The notes: a model not told the origin generated them from the letters alone. Counted from the stretch's first letter, positions 8,372 through 18,139 are shown. The stretch: DNA of 61,777 nucleotides from an uncultured Prevotella sp. (GCA_944320235.1 CALUGQ010000035.1:1-61777); one strand, 5' to 3'. Translations and numbers: made by a program.

Positions 8372-9009
8372 TTTTTATTTTCTCGTCAATGCAACCATAC
8401 CTCCATACAGAATACACCCAAATATTATGTCCGTTTCCGGCAAACAAGCAAAAAAAATCTTTACAAAACACCAACAACAGCACAAGCAAGGGCTAAACGA
8501 CAAGGACAAACGTCCTGCTTGACAACACCAAACAGCCCATCACGGAACATAAAACACACAGTTTGCCCACTCAAAATGGCACGCGCTGCAAACAACTGGC
8601 CACCAAGCACTTATCGTATACGCAAGGAGACATTAACAACTACGATAAATCTTTACGAAACCGCATAACATTCACCCAGCCAACTATATAAACACAACAA
8701 CCTAACTTCAAACAAAATCAGCGACCATGCCGAGGAAATGCTAGCTGCTTTTGTCGAAAACATGGCGAAACACACAGCAACTGGCAGAAAACAAGCCTCC
8801 GCCCAATGCGCAGAACCAGAAGAAAAGTGTGCTGCATACATCAAGGATGAGACAGTCGCGCTCCAATGATTTATGGAGTAATCCACCTTGCATCAGGAAG
8901 CATTAGGATTAAAATGATATAAAATTTTACCAAAGCTGTATAGTTGCACTTAATGACAACGCCGTGCGCCCGCACAGAAAAAATCTTTGAAAAAAGGCGG
9001 GAAAAACAG
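8372..9009. other. Gene-free divergent stretch between MFS operon and rplU
   Basis: AC-rich sequence with no ORF that looks like a gene. The open frames here have low-complexity composition and no family features. Apart from the MFS promoter at its left end, only a small GGAC/GTCC hairpin near 8500 was seen. No RNA gene was recognised. Confidence 0.5.
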
Positions 9010-9039
9010 TTGCTTAAATAAAAAAATAAAGTAAATTTG
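9010..9039 (+). promoter_or_regulatory. Upstream promoter (P1) for rplU-rpmA
   Basis: TTG at 9010-9012, a 19-nt spacer, then TAAATTTG at 9032-9039 followed by C. It is a near-ideal Bacteroides-type promoter. A transcript starting near 9044 would have a leader of about 260 nt before rplU. Confidence 0.7.
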
Positions 9040-9056
9040 CAATCGTTATCCTGAAA

Positions 9057-9128
9057 ACAATCTTTTTACCTTAAAAGGCTAATACCTAATTGAGATATAG
9101 AGCGACGGTCTGTGAAGATTGTCGCTTT
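9057..9128 (+). promoter_or_regulatory. Structured 5' leader element upstream of rplU
   Basis: AGAGCGAC (9099-9106) pairs with GTCGCTTT (9121-9128), with one G-U pair, and a TTATTTTA tail follows. The loop segment AAGATTGT (9115-9122) is perfectly complementary to ACAATCTT (9057-9064). The two pairings overlap by two bases. They could form a pseudoknot or act as alternative structures, for example attenuation by a ribosomal protein. The pairings are seen in the sequence. Regulation is inference. Confidence 0.4.
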
Positions 9129-9211
9129 ATTTTAGCCAGTCAAGATAGTTAATTAACGTTAAGCACAAGCCATTGTAAAGAATACAAAACACATATTTCA
9201 CAAAAAATCAG

Positions 9212-9220
9212 TAACTTTGC
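9212..9220 (+). promoter_or_regulatory. Downstream -7 element (P2) for rplU-rpmA
   Basis: TAACTTTGC, 87 nt before the rplU ATG, without a clear -33 partner. A start near 9225 would produce the leader containing the 9233-9280 stem. Confidence 0.5.
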
Positions 9221-9232
9221 GCCCGATTTAGT

Positions 9233-9280
9233 CCGTGGAGGCTTATGCAAGCGAAGGCACAACGCCATTCCGCCTCGCGG
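9233..9280 (+). promoter_or_regulatory. Stem-loop in the rplU 5' untranslated region
   Basis: CCGTGGAGGC (9233-9242) pairs with GCCTCGCGG (9272-9280) with a single bulge and one G-U pair. It encloses a small GGC/GCC hairpin (9256-9266). It ends 26 nt before the rplU start codon. A role in autogenous control by L21 is possible but unproven. Confidence 0.45.
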
Positions 9281-9306
9281 AAAAAACCGTTTAACAATAC
9301 AAAATA

Positions 9307-9624
9307 ATGTACGTAATCGTAGAAATTAACGGTCAACAGTTTAAGGCTGAACAAGGCAAGAAGCTATTTGTTCACCACATCAAGAACTCGCAAGAGGGTC
9401 AGGCTGTTGAGTTTGAGAAAGTGCTGCTCGTAGACAAAGACGGCAGCGTGGAAGTTGGCGCCCCCACAGTGGAAGGTGCAAAGGTTGTATGCGAAGTGCT
9501 CAACCCACTCGTGAAAGGTGACAAAGTCATCGTTTTCAAGATGAAGCGCCGCAAGGACTACCGCAAGAAGAGGGGTCATCGTGAGCAGTTCACCGAAATC
9601 AGGATTAAGGAAGTAATAGCTTAA
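9307..9624 (+). CDS. rplU: Large ribosomal subunit protein bL21
   Basis: A 105-aa protein of typical bL21 length. It opens with [20 protein letters not shown] and has the conserved [20 protein letters not shown] basic RNA-binding stretch near residues 76-95. It is part of the 50S subunit and contacts 23S rRNA. It is co-transcribed with rpmA (20-nt gap), as in most bacteria. The leader upstream contains two promoter-like elements and two foldable segments. Confidence 0.98.
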   Translation: MYVIVEINGQQFKAEQGKKLFVHHIKNSQEGQAVEFEKVLLVDKDGSVEVGAPTVEGAKVVCEVLNPLVKGDKVIVFKMKRRKDYRKKRGHREQFTEIRIKEVIA

Positions 9625-9630
9625 CAAGAA

Positions 9631-9635
9631 GGAGG
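9631..9635 (+). promoter_or_regulatory. Strong Shine-Dalgarno site before rpmA
   Basis: GGAGG within AAGGAGGAAACAAGAAATG, nine bases before the rpmA ATG. It stands out because almost no other gene in the window has such a site. Confidence 0.7.
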
Positions 9636-9644
9636 AAACAAGAA

Positions 9645-9908
9645 ATGGCACACAAAAAAGGTGTTGGTAGCTCAAAGAACGGCCGCGAGTCAGCTTCACA
9701 ACGACTCGGCATCAAGATTTTTGGGGGGCAGAAAGTGATAGCCGGCAACATTATAGTTCGCCAGCGTGGCACCAAGCACAATCCCGGCAAAAATGTCGGC
9801 ATAGGCAAGGATGACACTCTCTACGCCCTGACTGACGGCATTGTAAGCTACAAGAAAGGCCGTAAGGACAAGAGCTTCGTATCTGTAATACCAGAAGCCG
9901 AGGCTTAA
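9645..9908 (+). CDS. rpmA: Large ribosomal subunit protein bL27
   Basis: An 87-aa protein. Its N-terminus [16 protein letters not shown] reaches the peptidyl-transferase centre in this family, and the conserved core [22 protein letters not shown] is present. The N-terminus has no Firmicutes-type cleaved extension. It follows rplU and is ended by a strong hairpin terminator. Confidence 0.98.
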   Translation: MAHKKGVGSSKNGRESASQRLGIKIFGGQKVIAGNIIVRQRGTKHNPGKNVGIGKDDTLYALTDGIVSYKKGRKDKSFVSVIPEAEA

Positions 9909-9945
9909 ATAAAAACAAACAACAACTTTATTCCAAACAAACAAC

Positions 9946-9985
9946 AGAATCCCACAGCCTAAAACCAGGTTGCGGGATTCTTGCT
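9946..9985 (+). terminator. Terminator after rplU-rpmA
   Basis: AGAATCCC/GGGATTCT outer stem with an inner CAGCCT/AGGTTG stem and one mismatch, followed by TTGCTTGTTG. It lies 37 nt after the rpmA stop. Confidence 0.8.
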
Positions 9986-10059
9986 TGTTGCACATACGCC
10001 CCCAAAGCACACAGCCTAAAGGAATTACATACACTTACAAAACTTTTGCCGCCGTTAAA

Positions 10060-10090
10060 TTGCATTATTCCTATAAAATTGCTACTTTTG
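10060..10090 (+). promoter_or_regulatory. Promoter for the ThiE-like gene and prs
   Basis: TTG (10060-10062), a 20-nt spacer, then TACTTTTG (10083-10090) followed by C. The predicted start is near 10095, giving a leader of about 85 nt. Confidence 0.65.
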
Positions 10091-10178
10091 CAGAAAAAAG
10101 CAGGACAGGCATGGCGACAGGTTTAACGAAAGGCCTACCAGCACGCCAACCTGGCAAAAGTAGAGAGAAAGCAGACCG

Positions 10179-10787
10179 ATGAAACTAGTAATAATGACAA
10201 AGCCCACGTTCTTCGTGGAGGAAGACAAAATATTATCGTCGCTCTTTGAAGAGGGCCTCGACAACCTTCACCTCTGCAAGCCTGGAGCCGAGCCTGTTTA
10301 CTCAGAAAGGCTGCTCACCCTGCTACACGAAGACTATTATAGCAAGATAACTGTACACGGCAATTTCTACCTAAAGGACGAATACCGCCTACGCGGAATA
10401 CACATAGAGGATGCCACGACACCACCACCCGCCGGCTATAAGGGAAATATAAGCCGCACCTGCCACTCCACAGATGAACTGCGGGAAGCAAAGAAGAAAT
10501 CGGGCTATGTATTCCTTGGCAATGTGTTTGACAGCCTCACAGACAGCAAATGCAAAGCTACGCTGACACAGCAGCAACTCGAAGAAGCTGCACACAACGG
10601 GCTGATAGACAAAAAAGTATATGCCATAGGTGGAATGACGCTCGAAACAATACGCGCCGCCCGCGATTTAGGCTTCGGTGGAGTAGTGATATGCGGCGAC
10701 CTGTGGAACAGGTTCGACATACACAACGAACTTGACTACAAGGAACTGATAGGCCACTTCGAACGCCTGCGCAAAGCCACGAACTGA
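10179..10787 (+). CDS. Thiamine phosphate synthase-like protein
   Basis: A 202-aa TIM-barrel protein of the ThiE/TenI superfamily. Recognisable features are the early strand/helix with LHLCKPG, the VHGN region, and the C-terminal phosphate-binding strand YAIGGMTLETIRAARDLGFGGVVICGDLW. Canonical ThiE joins HMP-PP and a thiazole phosphate, but several of its signature residues are not obvious here. It may therefore be a TenI-like or divergent homologue. No other thiamine gene lies nearby. The next gene is prs (31-nt gap). Confidence 0.75.
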   Translation: MKLVIMTKPTFFVEEDKILSSLFEEGLDNLHLCKPGAEPVYSERLLTLLHEDYYSKITVHGNFYLKDEYRLRGIHIEDATTPPPAGYKGNISRTCHSTDELREAKKKSGYVFLGNVFDSLTDSKCKATLTQQQLEEAAHNGLIDKKVYAIGGMTLETIRAARDLGFGGVVICGDLWNRFDIHNELDYKELIGHFERLRKATN

Positions 10788-10818
10788 ATGCACATTACAT
10801 ATAACAAACAACGATAAG

Positions 10819-11757
10819 ATGAGCGAACAACACTCTTACATGGTCTTCTCGGGCACCAACACGAGATACCTCGCAGAAAAAATCTGCAAAAGTCTGGACT
10901 GTCCATTAGGGCAACTCCAGATAACAAAATTCTCAGATGGCGAGTTCGCCGTATCCTATGAAGAGTCTATACGCGGCCGCGATGTGTTCTTGGTGCAGAG
11001 CACTTTCCCGAACTCAGACAACTTGATGGAACTATTGCTGATGATAGACGCAGCAAAGCGCGCATCGGCACGGACCATCAACGCAGTGATACCCTATTTC
11101 GGATGGGCAAGGCAAGACCGCAAGGACAAGCCGAGGGTAAGCATTGGCGCCAAGCTCATCGCAGACCTTCTCAGCGTGGCTGGCATTGACAGGCTCATCA
11201 CAATGGACTTGCACGCCGACCAGATTCAAGGCTTCTTCAATGTGCCGGTGGATCACTTGTATGCATCGGGAGTGCTGCTGCCATACCTGCAAAGCCTCAA
11301 ACTCAAGGACATGGTGATAGCGTCACCAGATGTCGGAGGCTCAAAGCGAGCCAACACCTACGCAAAGTATTTTGGTTGCCCGCTAGTGCTGTGCAACAAG
11401 ACGCGCGCCCGCGCCAACGTTGTGGAAAGTATGCAAATCATAGGCGACGTGAAAGGCAAGAACGTTGTAATCATTGATGACATGGTAGACACGGCAGGCA
11501 CAATAACCAAAGCTGCCGACATAATGAAGGAGGCAGGAGCGCTCACTGTGCGCGCCTGTGCATCACACTGCGTGATGAGCGGCCCTGCAAGCGAACGCGT
11601 GCAGAACTCGTCGCTTGAGGAAATAGTGTTCACCGACTCTATCCCCTACTCCAACCGCTGTGCAAAAGTGAAGCAGATATCTGTTGCCGATATGTTTGCG
11701 GAAACAATACGCCGCGTCATAAACAATGAAAGCATTAGCAGCCAATACTTAGTATAG
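10819..11757 (+). CDS. prs: Ribose-phosphate pyrophosphokinase
   Basis: A 312-aa enzyme making PRPP from ribose 5-phosphate and ATP for nucleotide, histidine, tryptophan and NAD synthesis. Family signatures present are the N-terminal FSGTNTRYLAEKI and DGEFAVSYEESIRGRDVF, the metal-binding MDLHADQIQGFF near residue 130, and the PRPP loop VVIIDDMVDTAGT (216-228). ATG start, 31 nt after the ThiE-like gene. It is followed 14 nt later by a lipoprotein gene. Confidence 0.97.
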   Translation: MSEQHSYMVFSGTNTRYLAEKICKSLDCPLGQLQITKFSDGEFAVSYEESIRGRDVFLVQSTFPNSDNLMELLLMIDAAKRASARTINAVIPYFGWARQDRKDKPRVSIGAKLIADLLSVAGIDRLITMDLHADQIQGFFNVPVDHLYASGVLLPYLQSLKLKDMVIASPDVGGSKRANTYAKYFGCPLVLCNKTRARANVVESMQIIGDVKGKNVVIIDDMVDTAGTITKAADIMKEAGALTVRACASHCVMSGPASERVQNSSLEEIVFTDSIPYSNRCAKVKQISVADMFAETIRRVINNESISSQYLV

Positions 11758-11771
11758 GCGATAAAGTGCAC

Positions 11772-12431
11772 ATGAACATAAGAAAAACAATCAGTCTGGC
11801 AGCCGCAAGCATAATGTTTGCCGCCTGCCAGACTGATTCATATAGAATAGAAGGCTCTAGCAACGCTTTGTCTGAAGGCGATACAATCTTTCTCTGGCTT
11901 GACCGCTGCAACGATGCACCGATTGACACGGCCATAGTGAAGGAAGGCAAATTCGTACTTGACGGAAAGGCTGAGACCACAAATTTCGGCATGGTAAGCT
12001 GCACAGAGCCAGCACTGCCAATCCTGCCTTTGTTCATTGAACCCGGACGAATAAAAGTGAGGCTTGAACAAAACCCACTGGAAGCAAGCGTTGGCGGAAC
12101 GCCCAACAACAACAGGTTGCAATCACTGATGGACTCCACCACGAGCATAGGCATTGAAATCGGACAGCTTGCTGCACAAATATACCACAGCAAGCCCAAT
12201 CACGCAGAACGACTTGCACTTATAGACTCCATCGCCATACTCAACAAACAATTTACTAAGATAATAATCAACCACGCACGGAAAAACGCAGACAATTATT
12301 TCGGACGTTTTATCGTAACATACTACTCAGACTTCCTTGACACCAAAACTATCAATGAAATAATAGGAATGATGCCCGAAGCCACTCGCAACAGCGAGAA
12401 TATCCAAAAACTGCAAAAGGCAAACAACTGA
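11772..12431 (+). CDS. DUF4369-type lipoprotein
   Basis: About 219 aa from ATG 11772. A GTG two codons upstream is less likely. The lipoprotein signal ends MFAAC (Cys19). The DUF4369-like beta domain spans roughly residues 22-105 (YRIEGSSNALSEGDTIFLWL ... FVLDGKAE ... LFIEPGRIKVRL). A helical tail follows. In Bacteroidota DUF4369 often precedes a TlpA-like thioredoxin domain. Here no thioredoxin domain follows, so it is a stand-alone form. It is probably anchored to the outer or inner membrane. Function unknown. Confidence 0.85.
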   Translation: MNIRKTISLAAASIMFAACQTDSYRIEGSSNALSEGDTIFLWLDRCNDAPIDTAIVKEGKFVLDGKAETTNFGMVSCTEPALPILPLFIEPGRIKVRLEQNPLEASVGGTPNNNRLQSLMDSTTSIGIEIGQLAAQIYHSKPNHAERLALIDSIAILNKQFTKIIINHARKNADNYFGRFIVTYYSDFLDTKTINEIIGMMPEATRNSENIQKLQKANN

Positions 12432-12554
12432 ACGCCCCCATTTAGACGCATGCAAATATGGGCGGCAGAAACAACGCTTGGAATCTTTTCACTTACCTTA
12501 CGTACACATAACATAAAAAATCCGATACAAAGGCAACACAGAAACCCTACATGA

Positions 12555-12598
12555 AAGAGGCGCAAAACACACTTAAACAGCGTGCCTTTGCGCCTCTT
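12555..12598. terminator. Bidirectional terminator between DUF4369 gene and glgP
   Basis: A perfect 12-bp stem AAGAGGCGCAAA/TTTGCGCCTCTT with a 20-nt loop between convergent genes. It lacks a long T run on either side, but its position suits both transcripts. Confidence 0.65.
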
Positions 12599-12638
12599 GT
12601 AATATTAACATTGAACGGCATCTGCCGAAAACGCCAAA

Positions 12639-15218
12639 TCACATAACCTGACAATCGGGTATGGCAATCCACTTAACATAGCAGAAGTCCTGCCTATGCG
12701 GCAACTTGGAGTTCTTCGGGTACATCCTGACAGCTCCTTTAAATGTGCCGGCACGGTTTGCCTCAATCTTACCTTCAAACATATAGTTGTTGCCATCATG
12801 TGAAACAACCTTGAGCGGAATGATGCTCGAAATGCGCTCCTCTCCATCCTTGTCGCTCTTGACGGTCACGAACTCAAGGCCAACGGCATCATCAAGCCCT
12901 TGCTCATTTATCACATAGCGAATAGTATACTCCTTGCCGGTCTCAACTCCACTGGCAGGGATATCCCACTCAGCAGACACAACATTGATTGCATCCCAAC
13001 GTTCAGCAACAGTCTCCTTCCACTGGGCTATATCCTTTGCCACACGATTATCGTCTGCCGAAAGCATCTTGAACCGGGCAGCCTGCTTCTCATAGAACTT
13101 GCTGTAATAATCATCAAGCTGGCGCTTCATGGTATAGTGCGGGGCTATCTGGGCAATGGAGTTCTTTATAACTTTTATCCAGCCTTCGCTATATCCCTTC
13201 TCGTTCTTGCCATAATAAAGTGGAATAATCTCGCGCTCAAGCATGCTGTAAATGGTGGCAGCATCAAGTTGATCCTGATAACCTTGGTTCTGATAGGTGC
13301 GCTTCTCTGTCAATGCCCAGCCTGCTCCCTCACGATATCCCTCGAGCCACCATCCATCAAGCACGGAGAGATTCACAACACCGTTCATCTCGGCCTTTTC
13401 GCCGGATGTTCCTGATGCTTCCAACGGGCGTGTCGGGGTGTTCATCCAAATATCGACACCTGCAACAAGGCGACGGGCAAGTTGATAGTCATAGTCCTCA
13501 AGGAAAATAATCTTGCCAAGGAACTCAGGACGCTGGCTGATTTCATATATCTTCTTGATCAAACCCTGACCTGCACCGTCAGCAGGGTGCGCCTTTCCAG
13601 AGAACAGGAACTGTACGGGTCGCTCCGGGTTGTTGACGATTTTTTCAAGCCTGTCAAGGTCGGTGAACAGCAGGTGAGCACGCTTGTAGGTCGCAAAGCG
13701 GCGGCAGAAACCGATTATAAGTGCATTAGGAGTGATACGTTCAAGCAGCGACACGACGCGCGAAGGATCTCCCTGATTGCGCAGCCACTTTTCGGTGAAC
13801 TCCATGCGGATAAAATCAACAAGCTTCTTCTTAAGTGCCATGCGGGTTTCCCATATCTCATCATCAGGCACATTGTAGATTGCCTCCCAGATGCTCTGGT
13901 TGCTCTGGTCGCTCATGAACGACTTATCAAAATACTTTGCATATACATTCCGCCACTCCGTGGCTGCCCATGTCGGCATATGAACACCGTTAGTGACATA
14001 ACCTACATGGTTCTCTTCTGGATAATAACCATTCCATATGCTGGAGAACATCTTCTGGCTTACCCAACCATGAAGTTTGCTCACACCATTGACTTCCTGG
14101 CAGGTGTTGCAAGCAAATACCGACATACAGAACTTCTCTGAATGGTCATTGGGATTGTTACGGCCCATACCGATAAGTTCGTCCCAAGATATGCCGAGCT
14201 TGGCAGGATACCCTCCCATGTATTTGCCAAACAAACCTTCATCAAAGTAATCGTGACCGGCTGGCACCGGAGTGTGAACTGTATAAAGGCCTGATGCACG
14301 CACCAGCTCCAGTGCTTGGTTGAATGTAAGTCCTCCTTCCACATAATCACACAGACGCTGCAGGTTGCATAATGCGGCATGGCCCTCGTTGCAGTGATAG
14401 ATATCCTTAGTTATGCCGAGCTTCTTAAGCATAAGCACACCGCCAATACCCAAAAGTATTTCCTGCTTGAGTCGATTCTCCCAGTCACCGCCATAAAGAG
14501 AATGAGTTATTGGCTTGTCGAACTCTGAGTTCATCTCATTGTCGGTATCAAGAAGGTACAACTTTATACGCCCCACATTGACACGCCAAACGTATGCGTG
14601 AACAAAATAGTTTGTATAGGGAACATCAACCACTAGTGGATTGCCATCGCTATCGAGCTGGCGCTCTATAGGCAGGAGGTTGAAATTCTGGGCTTCATAA
14701 TTGGCTATCTGCTGCCCGTCCATGCTTAGCGACTGCTTGAAATAGCCATAACGATAAAGGAAGCCTACGGCACACATGTCCACATTACTGTCAGATGCCT
14801 CTTTCAAGTAATCGCCAGCAAGCATGCCAAGACCACCTGAATAAATTTTCAGCACTTGATTCAACCCATACTCCATAGAGAAATAGGCCACGGAAGGACG
14901 CTTGCGATTAGGCTTAACATCCATATAGTCACGGAACAAGCCGTAAACATTCTTTATTTTCTTCATCAAGGCCTTGTCTTTCACAATCTCTTCTTTGCGC
15001 TCATAGCTCAATCGTTCAAGCAAAAGCACAGGATTGTGATCGACTTCGCGATAAAGTTCTGGTGACAATTCCCTGAACAAATCCCTAGCCTCGTGGTTCC
15101 AACACCACCACATGTTGTGGGCAAGCTCGTCCAGGCATTTAAGCTGTTCGGGCATACCCGACCTCACGTTCAACTCTTTCCACTGAGGAACGTTTACGTA
15201 ATCTGCTTTAATTTTCAT
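12639..15218 (-). CDS. glgP: Alpha-glucan (glycogen) phosphorylase
   Basis: An 859-aa GT35 phosphorylase of the shorter bacterial type with an N-terminal DUF3417 region ([13 protein letters not shown]). It releases glucose 1-phosphate from glycogen or maltodextrin. Visible landmarks are AYFSMEYGL and [17 protein letters not shown] (about 110-140), [20 protein letters not shown], and the PLP site in [13 protein letters not shown] with the lysine at about residue 608. The lysine context (SGEKAEMNG) differs from the animal/E. coli SGMKAALNG. It lies 2 nt after the glycogen synthase gene, forming a synthesis/degradation operon. Confidence 0.94.
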   Translation of the reverse strand: MKIKADYVNVPQWKELNVRSGMPEQLKCLDELAHNMWWCWNHEARDLFRELSPELYREVDHNPVLLLERLSYERKEEIVKDKALMKKIKNVYGLFRDYMDVKPNRKRPSVAYFSMEYGLNQVLKIYSGGLGMLAGDYLKEASDSNVDMCAVGFLYRYGYFKQSLSMDGQQIANYEAQNFNLLPIERQLDSDGNPLVVDVPYTNYFVHAYVWRVNVGRIKLYLLDTDNEMNSEFDKPITHSLYGGDWENRLKQEILLGIGGVLMLKKLGITKDIYHCNEGHAALCNLQRLCDYVEGGLTFNQALELVRASGLYTVHTPVPAGHDYFDEGLFGKYMGGYPAKLGISWDELIGMGRNNPNDHSEKFCMSVFACNTCQEVNGVSKLHGWVSQKMFSSIWNGYYPEENHVGYVTNGVHMPTWAATEWRNVYAKYFDKSFMSDQSNQSIWEAIYNVPDDEIWETRMALKKKLVDFIRMEFTEKWLRNQGDPSRVVSLLERITPNALIIGFCRRFATYKRAHLLFTDLDRLEKIVNNPERPVQFLFSGKAHPADGAGQGLIKKIYEISQRPEFLGKIIFLEDYDYQLARRLVAGVDIWMNTPTRPLEASGTSGEKAEMNGVVNLSVLDGWWLEGYREGAGWALTEKRTYQNQGYQDQLDAATIYSMLEREIIPLYYGKNEKGYSEGWIKVIKNSIAQIAPHYTMKRQLDDYYSKFYEKQAARFKMLSADDNRVAKDIAQWKETVAERWDAINVVSAEWDIPASGVETGKEYTIRYVINEQGLDDAVGLEFVTVKSDKDGEERISSIIPLKVVSHDGNNYMFEGKIEANRAGTFKGAVRMYPKNSKLPHRQDFCYVKWIAIPDCQVM

Positions 15219-15220
15219 AT

Positions 15221-16918
15221 TTAAACATTATGGATTTTTTCTTTTGGACTAGATTCTAATTTATGTTTGCGCTCCTCCGCCTTGCCCAAAGCAATGGCAT
15301 ACGCCTCAAAATAATACTTTATGAACTCACTCCAAAGCGCTTTCTTTGACAAGGAATCTGCATTGGAGCGAGCTTTTCTAACCTGCGACTCGGAAAAGTT
15401 GGAAAAATCGGCCACAGTATCTTTTATATTGTCAGCCACTTCCGAATAGTTGTAATCAGTGCGGTGTATAACCTTAACCCCATCAACAATCTCGCTATAT
15501 CCACCTTTCTGACTGTTGGCCCATAACCCGAAACCTGACAGGTCTGTTGTTATGCACGGTACCTTGAAAGCTATTGCCTCCAACGGAGTGTACCCCCATG
15601 GCTCATAATAAGAAGGATATATGCAGAGGTCATTGCCAAGAACAATATCATAGTATGCCATGTTGAGAATGCCGTCATTCCCATCTAAATAACAAGGCAA
15701 GAAAATAACCTTAACATTGTCTTCCGGCCTGTTATGCATATCGTAATATTTCAGCATATCAAGTACACGGTCATGGCTCATCTCGTGCAGCCAATGCGTC
15801 ACTTGAGGCACTTCTAGCGGAGTGTCATAGTCTTGGCCACTGGCCAATCGTTCCTGCAAATCCTTGCGCGGTTCTCCGACCCATCCCGGAACCTCTATGA
15901 ATGCCAGCACTTTTTTGTGAAGACATTTATCACGCAACAAACGGTTCATGGCTTCAATATAAACATCAACACCCTTGTTACGGAACTCATAACGACCGCT
16001 CGTGGAGACAATCAGCGTATCATCGCCCATTTTTTCCCCTAACAATGCACTAGCAACTTGGAGCAGCTTCTGCCTTGCCTTCTTTCGTTTGCGGGCAAAC
16101 ACCGAAGGCGAAGGAACAAAACTGTTGTCGAAACCGTTTGGCAACACCACGTCCACAGGCTTGTCGAGCAACTCACGGCATTCTGTGGCCGTTATGTCGC
16201 TCACCGTTGTAAAACAATCAACGTGCCACGCTGTCTGCTTCTCAACTGAATGTTTACTCTGCATATTAAGCTCACCGGCCATTTGGTCGCCATCATAGGC
16301 AAAGAGATAATCATAAAGTGGTTTCATGTTGCCTGCAATGCTCCGGCCAATGCTCGTTGCATGGGTCGTGAAAAGTGTCGCCACCTGCGGCAACTTGCTG
16401 TTTATATAAAGCAAGCCAAGCCCTGTCATCCATTCGTTACCATGATATACAACCCGGTCCCTGTCGGTCAAGCAATGCTTGTATATGCTTTCAACCACAA
16501 GGCCAGCTGCATAAGAGAACATCGAAGCCTCATCATAGTCGCCATAAGCATGGAGGCTATCAACTTTATATTCCTCCCAGAGCCATGTATAAATATCGTT
16601 TTTCTTCGGGAAATATGGCTTAAAGTCTACCAAGACTGTAACAGGATTGCCCGGCACACGCCAGCGCCCCACCCTAACATTTATCCCTTCTATCTCGGCT
16701 GTCTTGCTCCATCCAGACATCAAAGAGCTGTCTTCCTCAAAATACGCGGCTTGAACGTCTCCTCCAAAATCTGGTCCGATAAAAATTATCTTATCCTTCA
16801 TCATGTCTTGCAAGGTCTTTGCCCGAGTTGACAGGACGGTGTAAATCCCACCTACCTTGTTACATACTTCCCAGCTTGATTCAAATATATAGTCCGGTCT
16901 CAAATCACACTTTCCCAT
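15221..16918 (-). CDS. Glycogen synthase, GT3 (eukaryote-like) type
   Basis: About 565 aa from ATG 16918. The open frame extends to a TTG eight codons earlier, but that codon overlaps the promoter. It is a GT-B fold glycosyltransferase of family GT3: [22 protein letters not shown] near the N-terminus, [20 protein letters not shown], and the C-terminal [15 protein letters not shown] motif holding the catalytic glutamates. GT3 enzymes in fungi and animals use UDP-glucose. Donor use here is inferred from the family. glgP follows immediately (2 nt). The branching enzyme is encoded 38 kb away. Confidence 0.92.
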   Translation of the reverse strand: MGKCDLRPDYIFESSWEVCNKVGGIYTVLSTRAKTLQDMMKDKIIFIGPDFGGDVQAAYFEEDSSLMSGWSKTAEIEGINVRVGRWRVPGNPVTVLVDFKPYFPKKNDIYTWLWEEYKVDSLHAYGDYDEASMFSYAAGLVVESIYKHCLTDRDRVVYHGNEWMTGLGLLYINSKLPQVATLFTTHATSIGRSIAGNMKPLYDYLFAYDGDQMAGELNMQSKHSVEKQTAWHVDCFTTVSDITATECRELLDKPVDVVLPNGFDNSFVPSPSVFARKRKKARQKLLQVASALLGEKMGDDTLIVSTSGRYEFRNKGVDVYIEAMNRLLRDKCLHKKVLAFIEVPGWVGEPRKDLQERLASGQDYDTPLEVPQVTHWLHEMSHDRVLDMLKYYDMHNRPEDNVKVIFLPCYLDGNDGILNMAYYDIVLGNDLCIYPSYYEPWGYTPLEAIAFKVPCITTDLSGFGLWANSQKGGYSEIVDGVKVIHRTDYNYSEVADNIKDTVADFSNFSESQVRKARSNADSLSKKALWSEFIKYYFEAYAIALGKAEERKHKLESSPKEKIHNV

Positions 16919-16938
16919 AAAGTTAATTGTTAGCAGGC

Positions 16939-16970
16939 GCAAATTTACATTAAATTCTTAATATTTCCAA
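16939..16970 (-). promoter_or_regulatory. Promoter for the glycogen synthase-phosphorylase operon
   Basis: On the minus strand TTG (16970-16968), a 20-nt spacer, then TAAATTTG (16947-16940) followed by C. The start site near 16933 gives a leader of about 15 nt before the ATG. Confidence 0.75.
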
Positions 16971-17022
16971 TGAAAATCCCAACAAACTTCTGTAACAGAG
17001 CCATTTAATGACCAATATGCAT

Positions 17023-17030
17023 TAACTTTG
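17023..17030 (+). promoter_or_regulatory. -7 element (TAACTTTG) for the small secreted protein gene
   Basis: TAACTTTG followed by C, about 80 nt before the ATG at 17110. No clear -33 element. Confidence 0.5.
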
Positions 17031-17109
17031 CACAGCACAGCAATCTGTGTGCGGCAACACTTGAACATTGCCATTACACAATAAATTATAGCACAACAAT
17101 GTTACAGAC

Positions 17110-17532
17110 ATGAAGAAAACATTATTCATTGCCGCAATGGCCATCGTGGCATACGGAGCAGCGGCGCAAGAAGAGCAAAAGCCATTTTGTGGTAACTTTG
17201 TCAACAACGAATACAAAGTCTACATAAACATTGACTTCCACGGTGACGGTATAATTGTGCCTGCCCACGAGCTCTTTGGCAAATTGCCGGGCTATCTCGG
17301 GAAACAGCGCAACAGTTTCTATTGGCTGATAACGTCAGCAAAAGTTTCCGGGAACGACAAAGCCGAAATAGAGCTGATAAACGACTACGGGAGCGAGGAC
17401 TTGAAAGCCACGCTGACACAAAAGGATGACAGTACTTACATACTGACACAAGAAGACGGCAGTTCACTAAAAGTTCCCAACAACGGCAAATGGCTGAAAC
17501 TGCCAAAAAAACTCATGTTCAAACGGCACTGA
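17110..17532 (+). CDS. Small secreted protein of unknown function
   Basis: A 140-aa protein with a cleavable signal peptide (MKKTLFIAAMAIVAYGAAAQ). The mature part is beta-rich (KVYINIDFHGDGIIVP, KATLTQKDDSTYILTQEDG) and has a basic C-terminus (LKLPKKLMFKRH). I do not recognise a family. It is monocistronic, with its own promoter-like element, and points toward the DUF4293 gene with a perfect palindrome between them. Confidence 0.8.
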   Translation: MKKTLFIAAMAIVAYGAAAQEEQKPFCGNFVNNEYKVYINIDFHGDGIIVPAHELFGKLPGYLGKQRNSFYWLITSAKVSGNDKAEIELINDYGSEDLKATLTQKDDSTYILTQEDGSSLKVPNNGKWLKLPKKLMFKRH

Positions 17533-17596
17533 AACACAAATGGAATCCCATGCACAACATGGCAAATGACTTCCATAAGAAACAGCCTACCATAAG

Positions 17597-17648
17597 CCTA
17601 TGTCCCGAAGGCCCCGGCGCAATTGCGCCGGGGCCTTCGGGACATAGG
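17597..17648. repeat. Perfect 52-bp palindrome between convergent genes
   Basis: Bases 17597-17622 are followed immediately by their exact reverse complement at 17623-17648, with no spacer (centre AATT). The core CCCCGGCGCAATTGCGCCGGGG is flanked by the arms CCTATGTCCCGAAG and its complement. As RNA it would form a very stable hairpin on either strand. There is no T run on either side, so it is not a classical intrinsic terminator, although it could end both convergent transcripts. Confidence 0.95.
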
Positions 17649-17660
17649 GATGGCGACATG

Positions 17661-18119
17661 TTACCGAATCCTGTCTGCCGCCCTTACAAGTTGTTCGTCT
17701 GCCATGATGGCACGTCGCGCAAGAAACGTCAGCACAAGGGATGCCATTGGGCAAACTCCCGGCCACCCTGGGACAAACTTAACATCAGCCGTTCCCGGCA
17801 TTAACAACAAGGCAAAAGCCACGTAAAGCGCATACCAGCCCAATATCAACAATATGGCGAACACGCAGAAACGGGCTTGCAGCCTGCGGTTTGTATACTT
17901 AAATATTGCATATACTTGCACGGCTGACGACAGCAACAACACGGCGAACAATGGCCATGTCGAAAAGTTACGAATCCCCGTGAAGTTGACGAGCCAAAGG
18001 TTATATTCATGCGCAAGCTCAAAGCCGTCAACCGAAAACACACCTATTTCCATGCACAGGCACACAACGGAGAGCAACGCCGCAGCGGCCAAATATATTG
18101 TCTGTATACGCTGTATCAT
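17661..18119 (-). CDS. DUF4293 family membrane protein
   Basis: A 152-aa protein with four hydrophobic helices, starting MIQRIQTIYLAAAALLSVVCL. The opening IQRIQT(I/V)YL motif and the four-helix layout are typical of DUF4293, which in Bacteroidota sits after bamD and rpoZ. It lies 20 nt after rpoZ, so it is the third gene of that operon. Function is unknown. Confidence 0.85.
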   Translation of the reverse strand: MIQRIQTIYLAAAALLSVVCLCMEIGVFSVDGFELAHEYNLWLVNFTGIRNFSTWPLFAVLLLSSAVQVYAIFKYTNRRLQARFCVFAILLILGWYALYVAFALLLMPGTADVKFVPGWPGVCPMASLVLTFLARRAIMADEQLVRAADRIR

Positions 18120-18139
18120 TGCGCGCGGGTCTTGAAATG

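Noticed and set aside
8246-8668. 140-aa plus-strand open frame in the MFS-rplU gap
   Set aside because: Low-complexity Thr/Lys/His/Asn-rich translation overlapping the MFS promoter, without family features.
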